A program made the translations under genes and the position numbers. Source: DATJGF01 sp035495315 (GTDB taxonomy: Bacteria; Verrucomicrobiota; Verrucomicrobiia; Limisphaerales; UBA8199). From it: a DNA stretch of 17,423 nucleotides. Location: assembly GCA_035495315.1 (NCBI GenBank), contig DATJGF010000093.1, forward strand, positions 1-17,423, read 5' to 3'. Within the stretch, counting starts at the first letter, position 1. Every line of letters starts with the position of its first letter. Below the pieces are notes generated by a model. That model was not told the DNA's origin. It was given only the letters and a program-made list of their open reading frames with translations, and did no database searches. Positions 5,304 to 12,494 of the stretch are shown here, in pieces.

Positions 5304-6728
5304 ATGAACACTGGCAACAAGTACATCCAGGAGCATTCTGCCAGGTTGGAGGACCTTTTCATCACGCGCCGTCAATTTCTGCAACGCGCAGGCATGGGCT
5401 TTGGCATGCTGGGGTTGGCAGCGTTGCTGGGGAACGAATTGGCCGGATCGTTGGTAACGGCTGACGAAGTGGCCAGCCTCACGCCACGCAATCCGCCGCT
5501 GCCGGCCAAAGCGAGGCACGTCGTCCACATCTTTGCTCAGGGCGCGCCATCGCACGTCGATACGTGGGACCCAAAACCGGCGTTGACGCAGTTCGATGGC
5601 AAGAGCATTCCCGGAATGGAGGGCGTCGCGATGGCTTCTCCGTTTAAGTTCCAGAAGAAGGGGAAATCCGGGATCGAAGTGAGCGAAGTTTTTCCCAAGC
5701 TGGGTCAGTTGGTCGATGACCTGACCGTGATTCGTTCGATGTACACGGATATACCAGCACATGAAGTAGCGACGGTCTTCATGAACACTGGCTCGACGCG
5801 ATTGGCGCGGCCCAGCCTCGGTTCATGGGTGTTGTACGGGCTGGGGACTGAGAACCAAAACATGCCCGGCTATATTTCGCTGAGGCCTGGGGGGACACCC
5901 CCTGGCGGTAGCGCCAATTGGCAGTCTGCTTTTCTTCCGGGCATCTATCAAGGGGTGAGCATCAACACCAAACTGCCTGGCCTGCATCAAATCATCCAAA
6001 ACATACGCAATCAATACACGCCTCTGGAAGAGCAGCGTCGTCAATTGGATTTGGTCCACAAGCTTAACGAACTGCACAGCCAGAATCTGCAAAAGGACGC
6101 GCAACTTGAGGCCCGACTGCAGGCCTACGAGATGGCCTTCAAGATGCAGACCGAAGCCACCGATGCGTTTGATCTCAACAAAGAAAAGCCGGAGGTGAGG
6201 GACGCGTATGGGCGCACACCGCAGGGCAATCAATTGCTTATCGCTCGGCGATTAATTGAGCGTGGTGTGCGTTTTGTTCAAGTGTGGGCCGGCGGTTGGG
6301 ATCATCATCAAGACATCGAGGAACGTTTGCCGGAGCGCGCCCGGGAGATCGACCAACCTTTGGCGGCCTTCATCAATGATCTGAAGCAGCGGAATTTGTT
6401 TGAAAGCACGCTGGTCATCTGGGGCGGTGAGTTCGGACGAAAACCGGTCAAGGACCGCAACGGCAACGACAATCCGGGTCGCGACCATAATGCCAAGGCC
6501 TTCACCACGATAATGACCGGCGGTGGAGTGAAGGGTGGAACAGTCTACGGCGCGACCGATGAATTTGGCGCCGCGGCTGTTGAAAACCGAGTGCACATTC
6601 ACGACTTGCACGCGACCATCCTTGCGCTTTTGGGTTTCGATCACCAGAAGCTGACTTATCGATACAATGGCCGCGATTTCCGGCTTACCGACGTCGGCGG
6701 CCAAGTGGTAAAATCCGTCATTGCCTGA
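5304..6728 (+). CDS. DUF1501 protein with Tat signal
   Basis: The protein has 474 residues from the ATG at 5304; an in-frame TTG at 5280 is less likely. The N-terminus has a twin-arginine motif (TRRQFLQRAG, Arg22-Arg23) and a hydrophobic stretch GFGMLGLAALLG, so it should be exported folded. The DUF1501 family is related to the sulfatase/alkaline phosphatase fold. Conserved blocks are visible: HIFAQGAPSHVDTWDPKP (75-92), GGWDHH (330-335), GGEFGRKP (374-381), GRDHNAKAF (392-400) and HIHDLHATIL. These probably supply metal ligands. The length is normal for the family. The gene precedes a PSD1 gene, the standard pairing in Planctomycetota and Verrucomicrobiota; the molecular role is not established. 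The upstream region adjoins the integrase, so its native promoter may have been altered by insertion. Confidence 0.88.
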   Translation: MNTGNKYIQEHSARLEDLFITRRQFLQRAGMGFGMLGLAALLGNELAGSLVTADEVASLTPRNPPLPAKARHVVHIFAQGAPSHVDTWDPKPALTQFDGKSIPGMEGVAMASPFKFQKKGKSGIEVSEVFPKLGQLVDDLTVIRSMYTDIPAHEVATVFMNTGSTRLARPSLGSWVLYGLGTENQNMPGYISLRPGGTPPGGSANWQSAFLPGIYQGVSINTKLPGLHQIIQNIRNQYTPLEEQRRQLDLVHKLNELHSQNLQKDAQLEARLQAYEMAFKMQTEATDAFDLNKEKPEVRDAYGRTPQGNQLLIARRLIERGVRFVQVWAGGWDHHQDIEERLPERAREIDQPLAAFINDLKQRNLFESTLVIWGGEFGRKPVKDRNGNDNPGRDHNAKAFTTIMTGGGVKGGTVYGATDEFGAAAVENRVHIHDLHATILALLGFDHQKLTYRYNGRDFRLTDVGGQVVKSVIA

Positions 6729-6729
6729 T

Positions 6730-9336
6730 ATGCACACAGTCTGGCGCGATCCGACGAATCGTAGCGCAGAGTTTCACTCTATGATCTCTCGGAATTGGGG
6801 CCGCTGCTGTGATTTTTCGTATCCCTATTTTGAACCGCAGGGACGCGAAGGCCGCAGAGAAAACGTCCATACGCAAATCTCTGCGTTCATCGCGTCTCTA
6901 CGGTTCTCTTGGACGTTTGCTTTGGCTGCTGCTTGGCGGCGGTGCGCTACCTTTGTGTTATTTCTGACGTTGCAGGCCTTGGCAGCGGAACCCACCCTGG
7001 CTCAGCTCGAGTTTTTCGAGAACCGCATCCGGCCGGTGCTGGCGGAGAATTGTTATAAATGCCACAGCCAGCAGGCCGAGAAGGTGAAGGGCGGTTTGTT
7101 GTTGGACACGCGTGACGGCGTTCTGAAGGGAGGAGATACCGGGCCGGCGATAGTCCCTGGAGACCCGGAGAAGAGCCTGTTGATCAAAGCCGTTCGGTAC
7201 ACGGATGCCGATCTGCAGATGCCCCCCAAAGGAAACAATTTGCCCGATAATGCGATCGCGGATCTTGAAGCGTGGGTAAAGATGGGCGCGCCGGATCCGC
7301 GGGCGGCGGCGGTCGCGCAAAAGAACTGGGCCGATTCCGGCAAGAGACATTGGGCCTGGCAACCTTTAGCCACACCAGCGGTGCCCACCGTAACCGACGC
7401 TGCCTGGCCCAAGACACCAGTCGATAATTTTATTTTAGCGAAACTTGAAGAGAAAAACCTCAAACCCAATCCACCTGCCGATAAGCGCACGCTGATTCGG
7501 CGCGCAACGTTTGATCTTATTGGATTGCCACCGACAACTGAAGAGGTCGATGCGTTTTTGAAAGATGAATCGCCGGACGCCTTTGGGAAAGTCGTCGATC
7601 GTTTGCTCGCCTCGCCTCAGTACGGTGAACGCTGGGGACGCCATTGGCTCGATGTTGCCCGTTACAGTGACACCAAAGGGCAGGTTCGGCGTCAGCGCGA
7701 GGATCCCACCTACCCATTTGCGTGGACCTACCGCGACTATGTCATTCGCAGTTTCAACGAGGATAAACCGTATAACGTCTTTATTATCGAGCAGCTTGCC
7801 GCGGATAAACTCCCTGCCACCAAAAGGAATCCGACCAACCTTTGTGCATTGGGGTTCCTGACTGTCGGCGACCGGTTCATGGGCATGCCCAACGACATCA
7901 TCAATGATCGAATTGATGTCGTCACCAAGGGGTTTCTGGGCCTGACGGTTTCATGTGCCCGCTGCCACGATCACAAGTTCGACCCGATCCCGACCAAGGA
8001 TTACTACTCACTTCATGGTGTGTTCGCCACTTGCGGCGAGCCGCAATTCGAACCCGTAATTGCGAAGAATCTCGGTGGAACCGATTACAATGACTATTAC
8101 AAACAGCGCATGGATCTCGAACGCGAGCGCGAAAACCTCGCGGTCAAGCTGCGTGAAATGCGCCGTTCCGCCAATCGCGAGGGGTTGCGGCAAACCCAGC
8201 GCGATATGCGTGAGAACCAGGCCAAAATCGCCCGGCTGGAGTTAACGCACCCGGGTGCCCCGCCGCGTGCGATGGTCCTCGAGGACATTGCGAAGCCGCA
8301 CGATTCACCGGTGTTCATCCGCGGCGATGCCGGCAATAAAGGCGTAGTTGTGCCACGACATTTTTTGGAAGTGCTCTCAGGTTCTTATCGTCCCGCCTTT
8401 ACCAATGGCAGCGGTCGATTGGATTTGGCGTGGGCAATCGCTAGCCCCAGCAATCCGATGACTTCGCGGGTAATAATAAATCGCATTTGGCTGCATCATT
8501 TCGGCGAAGGCTTTGTTCCCACACCAGATGATTTTGGCACCACTTCCGAGTCGCCGAGCCACCCTGAGTTGCTCGACTATCTGGCGTCGCGCTTCACTAA
8601 AGAGGGGTGGAGCATCAAGAAGATTCACCGGCTGATCATGCTTTCGAGTGTTTACCAGGAAAGCAGCGCCAACAATCCGCGTTTCGCCCAAATCGATCCT
8701 AACAATCGTCTGTTGTGGCGGGCTAATATTCGTCGTCTTGAATTCGAGGCATTGCGGGATTCACTGCTGGCGATTGGAGGCGACCTCGACCTGACCATGT
8801 TTGGGCGGCCAGTGGACATCGATAAAGAACCGTATGTAACCCGGCGAACGATTTATGGAAGAGTCGATCGTTCCGATATTGCCGATGTGCTCGTTAATTT
8901 TGATTTCGCCAATCCGGATATGCCAACGGGACGTCGTCATGAAACTACCGTTCCGCAACAAGCCCTTTTTCTCATGAACAGCCCGTTAGTGATTGAGCAA
9001 GCCAAGCGACTCGTGGCCTTGCCGGCCTTTCGCGAGTGCCAGGATGACGCCGGGCGTATTGCTTTCCTGTATGAGCGGATTTATCAACGGCCCCCGCGGT
9101 CGGAGGAGGTCAAACTCGGGACCGAGTTTGTGGCCGAGGCGCCTGAGGCGGAGAAGGTCACCACAGACGAGAATGCGGTTCGACCGATTTCAGACAATGG
9201 GCAGTTGCAGAAGCGGAAACCATTCAACCGTGGTGGCCGAGGTCCGAGTAACATGCGCCGTCGACCACCGCTCAAGGCATGGGAAGAATACGCCCATGCC
9301 CTCCTTCAAGCCAACGAGACCTCGTTCCTGAACTGA
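6730..9336 (+). CDS. PSD1 protein (PSCyt1 + DUF1549 + DUF1553), cytochrome c-like, exported
   Basis: The protein has 868 residues if it starts at ATG 6730; ATG 6781 and GTG 6955 are alternatives, and none has a convincing Shine-Dalgarno. A hydrophobic export segment ends near ALAAEP (residues 83-88). A PSCyt1 cytochrome-like domain follows, with the haem motif CYKCH at 108-112 and a candidate axial Met in ADLQMPPKG (Met164). DUF1549 starts around WPKTPVDNFILAKLEE and contains RWGRHWLDVARYSDTKG and a second CxxCH (CARCHDHKFDPIPTKDYYSL). A charged coiled-coil segment follows (about 457-500). DUF1553 contains SRVIINRIWLHHFGEGFV and ends with the typical ALLQANETSFLN. It begins right after the DUF1501 gene and is surely co-transcribed with it. 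The pair is thought to work at the envelope; no substrate can be read from sequence. The first ~80 codons cross a palindromic repeat, so the true start is uncertain. Confidence 0.85.
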   Translation: MHTVWRDPTNRSAEFHSMISRNWGRCCDFSYPYFEPQGREGRRENVHTQISAFIASLRFSWTFALAAAWRRCATFVLFLTLQALAAEPTLAQLEFFENRIRPVLAENCYKCHSQQAEKVKGGLLLDTRDGVLKGGDTGPAIVPGDPEKSLLIKAVRYTDADLQMPPKGNNLPDNAIADLEAWVKMGAPDPRAAAVAQKNWADSGKRHWAWQPLATPAVPTVTDAAWPKTPVDNFILAKLEEKNLKPNPPADKRTLIRRATFDLIGLPPTTEEVDAFLKDESPDAFGKVVDRLLASPQYGERWGRHWLDVARYSDTKGQVRRQREDPTYPFAWTYRDYVIRSFNEDKPYNVFIIEQLAADKLPATKRNPTNLCALGFLTVGDRFMGMPNDIINDRIDVVTKGFLGLTVSCARCHDHKFDPIPTKDYYSLHGVFATCGEPQFEPVIAKNLGGTDYNDYYKQRMDLERERENLAVKLREMRRSANREGLRQTQRDMRENQAKIARLELTHPGAPPRAMVLEDIAKPHDSPVFIRGDAGNKGVVVPRHFLEVLSGSYRPAFTNGSGRLDLAWAIASPSNPMTSRVIINRIWLHHFGEGFVPTPDDFGTTSESPSHPELLDYLASRFTKEGWSIKKIHRLIMLSSVYQESSANNPRFAQIDPNNRLLWRANIRRLEFEALRDSLLAIGGDLDLTMFGRPVDIDKEPYVTRRTIYGRVDRSDIADVLVNFDFANPDMPTGRRHETTVPQQALFLMNSPLVIEQAKRLVALPAFRECQDDAGRIAFLYERIYQRPPRSEEVKLGTEFVAEAPEAEKVTTDENAVRPISDNGQLQKRKPFNRGGRGPSNMRRRPPLKAWEEYAHALLQANETSFLN
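6833..6905. repeat. Palindromic repeat of the AACCGCAG...CGCAGAGA type
   Basis: The left arm (6833-6860) and right arm (6878-6905) are inverted copies matching at 23 of 28 positions, with a 17-base loop. The left arm resembles 12322-12349. This is a typical chromosomal intergenic repeat, but here it lies inside the 5' part of the PSD1 reading frame. Confidence 0.75.
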
Positions 9337-9343
9337 AACCGCT

Positions 9344-9382
9344 ACGCTGATTTGGCGCTGATAGGATGTATCATGATCAGCG
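9344..9382. terminator. Possible bidirectional terminator between convergent genes
   Basis: CGCTGAT (9356-9362) pairs with ATCAGCG (9376-9382), and ACGCTGAT at 9344-9351 is an alternative partner. The site lies between the converging PSD1 and carB genes. It lacks a long T-run on either strand, so terminator function is only probable from position. Confidence 0.35.
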
Positions 9383-9411
9383 TTTACGATCGTAGATTGG
9401 CGGTTGTCAGT

Positions 9412-11247
9412 TCAGTGGTATTCCTGCAGCGTCTTTACTTCGTAGCCGTGTTTCCGCAGAGCGGCGATCCCCAGCGCCGCCGCCTTCGCGCCACTGATGG
9501 TCGTCATGATTGGGGTTCCCGTATAAACGGCGGTCGTGCGAATCTTGACCTCGTCCGCGCGCGGTGCTTGGCCCGCCGGTGTGTTGATCACCAATTGAAT
9601 TTCGCGGTTCTTCAACAAGTCGACTGAATTAGGGCGGCCTTCGGCGAGTTTGAAAACACGGTGGACCTTGAGGCCGGCCTTTTCCAGAACCGCTGCCGTC
9701 CCGCCGGTCGCGACAAGTTCAAAACCAAGGTCGGCAAAGAGTTTGCCGACCTCCGGCGCTTCGCTTTTATGGGCGTCGCTGACACTCAGAAAGACGCGTC
9801 CGCTGACGGGCAGCGGGCTGCCGGCGGCCATTTGTGATTTGGCGTAGGCAATGCCTAGGTCCGTATCCAACCCCATGACTTCACCCGTGGAACGCATCTC
9901 AGGCGAGAGGAGAATGTCCTGTCCATGAAAGCGGTTGAACGGAAAGACCGACTCTTTCACGGCCCAATATTCCGGCCAGCTCTCGGCGGTAAAGCCCAGT
10001 TCCTTCAGGGTCTTTCCCGCCATTACTTTGGCAGCCAATTTCGCCAGCGGCACGCCGATCGCCTTGCTGACGAACGGCACCGTGCGTGAAGCGCGCGGGT
10101 TGACTTCCAGAACATAAACGGTCTCGCCTTTGACGGCATACTGCACGTTCATCAAACCGATGACTTTGAGTTCGCGCGCCATCGCGTGCGTGTATTCACG
10201 GATCGTTTCGATCACCTTTGGCGAAAGCGTGTGCGGCGGCAGCACCATCGCCGCGTCTCCCGAGTGCACGCCGGCAAACTCAATATGCTCCAGCAGGCCG
10301 CCGATCACGATAGTGCCCGCGCCGGGTTGGCTGGAACGGCCGACGTCGGCAATGCAATCGACATCCACCTCGGTCGCGTCTTCGAGGAATTTATCCACCA
10401 ACACCGGGCGTTCGGGCGAAGCCTCGACGGCGAAGCGCATATAATGCTGCAGTTCGCTGTCCGAATAGACGATTTGCATCGCGCGGCCACCGAGCACAAA
10501 GCTCGGCCTCACCAGGATCGGGTAGCCAAGATCGGCCGCGACCGCCAGCGCCTCGGTCTCGTTGGTGGCGATGCCGTTGGGCGGCTGGGGGATGTTCAGT
10601 TTGCGGAGCATCGCCGCAAACAGTTTCCGGTCCTCGGCAATCTCGATCTCTTGCGGAGAAGTGCCAATGATGTTCACCCCATTCTTCTGCAGGCCCAGGG
10701 CCAGGTTGAGCGGGGTCTGGCCGCCAAACTGCGCAATTGCGCCCCAGCATTTTTCGCGCTCGTAGATATGCAGCACATCTTCGAGCGTTAGCGGTTCGAA
10801 GAATAGTTTGTCGCTGGTGTCATAATCGGTCGACACTGTCTCCGGATTCGAGTTAACCATCAGCGTTTCAAAGCCCTCTTCTTTCAGAGCGAACGCGGCG
10901 TGAACGCAGCAATAGTCGAACTCAATCCCTTGGCCGATCCGGTTTGGGCCGCCTCCCAGGATCATCACTTTCTTGCGGTCGCTGGGCTTTACCTCGTCAT
11001 CGCCGCGGTCATAAGTTGAGTAATAATAAGGCGTGTAAGCCTCGAATTCCGCGGCGCAGGTGTCGACTAAACGGTAGCTCGGCACGAGCCCGAGTTCTTT
11101 CCGTAATGCGCGGATCTGATCTTCGGTGCGGCCGGTCAGATGCGCGATCTGGCGGTCGGAAAAGCCCAGCGACTTTGCCTTGGCGAGTTGTTCTGCGTTC
11201 ATTCCGTCACAATCAAATTCGGCAAAGCAAACCGGAACTCTCCCCAT
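9412..11247 (-). CDS. carB: Carbamoyl-phosphate synthase large chain, C-terminal half (second synthetase + MGS domain)
   Basis: The protein has 611 residues, against about 1070 for full-length CarB. It matches only from the end of the oligomerisation domain: NAEQLAKAKSLGFSDRQIA, DTCAAEFEAYTPYYYSTYD, then the second ATP-grasp unit with GGGPNRIGQGIEFDYCCVHA, NSNPETVSTDYDTSDKLFFE, QFGGQTPLNLA, RPSFVLGGRAM, EVNPRASRTVPFVSKA and MRSTGEVMG. The MGS regulatory domain follows (FELVATGGTAAVLEKAG, ..., VINTPAG). This half phosphorylates carbamate with ATP to give carbamoyl phosphate for pyrimidine and arginine synthesis. The first half, which makes carboxyphosphate and contacts the glutaminase subunit, is absent; the frame closes upstream at a stop near 11314. 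A rhomboid gene and repeat DNA lie there instead. Split CarB genes are known in some bacteria and archaea, so a natural split with the other half elsewhere is likely; disruption is the alternative. A start at 11202 is also possible. Confidence 0.88.
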   Translation of the reverse strand: MGRVPVCFAEFDCDGMNAEQLAKAKSLGFSDRQIAHLTGRTEDQIRALRKELGLVPSYRLVDTCAAEFEAYTPYYYSTYDRGDDEVKPSDRKKVMILGGGPNRIGQGIEFDYCCVHAAFALKEEGFETLMVNSNPETVSTDYDTSDKLFFEPLTLEDVLHIYEREKCWGAIAQFGGQTPLNLALGLQKNGVNIIGTSPQEIEIAEDRKLFAAMLRKLNIPQPPNGIATNETEALAVAADLGYPILVRPSFVLGGRAMQIVYSDSELQHYMRFAVEASPERPVLVDKFLEDATEVDVDCIADVGRSSQPGAGTIVIGGLLEHIEFAGVHSGDAAMVLPPHTLSPKVIETIREYTHAMARELKVIGLMNVQYAVKGETVYVLEVNPRASRTVPFVSKAIGVPLAKLAAKVMAGKTLKELGFTAESWPEYWAVKESVFPFNRFHGQDILLSPEMRSTGEVMGLDTDLGIAYAKSQMAAGSPLPVSGRVFLSVSDAHKSEAPEVGKLFADLGFELVATGGTAAVLEKAGLKVHRVFKLAEGRPNSVDLLKNREIQLVINTPAGQAPRADEVKIRTTAVYTGTPIMTTISGAKAAALGIAALRKHGYEVKTLQEYH

Positions 11248-11270
11248 GTGTCGAGGCCGAATTGATGTAG

Positions 11271-11422
11271 TGTCCTCGTCGTCGGCCTCGTCCTCGAATT
11301 GGGATGGCGATGTTTACTTTGCTCGCTCTCTTAAGAGTTGTCCCTCGGATTGAAGTGTTTTCAGGGTCAATTAGCAATGTTTCGAGGTCGAGGACAACGT
11401 GGAGGACGAGGACGAGAATCAT
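11271..11422. repeat. CGAGGACGAGGACGA-type inverted repeat between carB and rhomboid gene
   Basis: A left arm rich in TCGTCCTCG (11271-11298) and a right arm rich in TCGAGG and GACGAGGACGAG (about 11381-11416) are inverted relative to each other, separated by about 80 bases. The same sequence type recurs at 14262-14326. The arms are imperfect. I see no gene in the 11248-11443 gap. Confidence 0.6.
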
Positions 11423-11443
11423 GAGGGTGCAGTCGGATTGCCT

Positions 11444-12310
11444 TCATCGCAACGCACGCCACCAGGGCCAGACCACGAGCGTGGTAAAGCCCACGCCGGA
11501 TAGCAGGTTGATCGCAGTTTTGTCGGCAAGGTTCGGCAGTCGCGTCAGGATGGCCCCCACCAGTAATCCCGAGACAAAACCTCCGGCATGTGCCAACAAA
11601 TCCGAACCTGGACTCACGCCGAGCAACAGGAAGAGCATCACCCCGCCGACGATACCGCTGAGAATATATTTCCTGGCGGTGGGGCTCCGCCGCCAGAGCA
11701 CGAACGATTGAATCGCAAGCAGCCCTAAAGCGCCCATGACCATCCCCGAGGCACCTAAACTAAAACGAGGCTGTGGCGCTATAAACCAGGCAAAGAGATT
11801 GCCGCACGCGCCGGCCAGATAGGCTGCCAATAAGCCGACGCCGGTGCCATACCGTCCCATCGTCAGTCCTAGAAAAACAACGCCGAAAACTGCATTGCTG
11901 GCCAGGTGCGACAGATCTGCGTGCAACCAGATCGCCGTGAACAACCGCCACCATTGGCCGTGAGCTACCGCCGTGGCATCCAGCTCCCCGGCGGATTCGA
12001 ACGCCGCTTGGGCATTTGATATCCAAAAAAATACGCATAATAGGAGCGCCCAGGAAACGCTGGCCCAGTCGAACAACACGCCATGTTTGGACAGTCTTTG
12101 GCGCCACGGCCAGTGTCGGTTCTCGATTTGATAAAGCCGGATCGCGTCTAATGCGTTTTGGTTATCTTCAGCCGCAACCCGCAGTTCCCACGACGAAGTT
12201 TCCTCGGAACGATCAACCACGTGTTCGATGCCCTGGCTCAACAGGACCAGGCTCCAATCCAGTGCCTGGCGTCGCGAGCGCGCCGGGATGCTCACGGTTG
12301 TTGGTTCCAT
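11444..12310 (-). CDS. Rhomboid-family intramembrane serine protease
   Basis: The protein has 288 residues. About 80 soluble N-terminal residues precede the membrane core. Hydrophobic segments begin at WALLLCVFFWI (87-97), followed by the rhomboid signature WRLFTAIWLHADLSHLASNA (121-140), with His130, His135 and Asn139 in the oxyanion-hole region. The catalytic motif is LGASGMVMGA, with Ser188 as nucleophile in GxSG. The partner is His241 in LLAHAGGFVSGLLVG. Both members of the catalytic dyad are present, so it should be an active protease that cuts membrane proteins within the bilayer. The substrate cannot be inferred. It lies upstream of carB on the same strand, with about 200 bases of repeat DNA between, so co-transcription is doubtful. 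No clear Shine-Dalgarno precedes the ATG. The N-terminal region is of a kind often seen in bacterial rhomboids and may be a small alpha-beta domain. Confidence 0.9.
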   Translation of the reverse strand: MEPTTVSIPARSRRQALDWSLVLLSQGIEHVVDRSEETSSWELRVAAEDNQNALDAIRLYQIENRHWPWRQRLSKHGVLFDWASVSWALLLCVFFWISNAQAAFESAGELDATAVAHGQWWRLFTAIWLHADLSHLASNAVFGVVFLGLTMGRYGTGVGLLAAYLAGACGNLFAWFIAPQPRFSLGASGMVMGALGLLAIQSFVLWRRSPTARKYILSGIVGGVMLFLLLGVSPGSDLLAHAGGFVSGLLVGAILTRLPNLADKTAINLLSGVGFTTLVVWPWWRALR

Positions 12311-12321
12311 GGTGATCTTTT

Positions 12322-12442
12322 AACCGCAAACACGCGAAATGCGCAGAGATTTTGATACATGATTTCTTTAATATAGTTGGAAATCTCTTTACCCATCTCT
12401 TCCACTTTTGATCGTCGGTGGGTCTCGCTGCGCCTCTGCGGT
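12322..12442. repeat. Palindromic repeat of the AACCGCA...CGCAGAGA type
   Basis: The arm at 12322-12349 closely matches the left arm at 6833-6860. A degenerate opposite arm, TCTCGCTGCGCCTCTGCGGT, lies at 12423-12442. The element fills most of the gap between the rhomboid and GH43 genes (12311-12494), which holds no gene that I can see. Confidence 0.55.
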
Positions 12443-12494
12443 GTGAAAGGTGCTTTTTACGCCTCGCACCAGCCTTTGAATTCGGCTCAATATC

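Noticed and set aside
5183..5365. N-terminal extension of the integrase by 61 residues
   Set aside because: It overlaps the DUF1501 gene on the other strand, is Cys-rich and unlike integrase N-termini. The ATG at 5182 starts a sensible protein.
6721..6729. TTG start for the PSD1 gene overlapping the DUF1501 stop
   Set aside because: There is no ribosome-binding site, and ATG codons follow at 6730 and 6781. The true start remains uncertain.
10186..10791. 201-residue rightward ORF antisense to carB
   Set aside because: It is an Arg/His-rich shadow of a strongly conserved gene.
11271..11422. CRISPR or tandem repeat array
   Set aside because: The repeated CGAGGACGA units form an inverted pair with no regular spacers.
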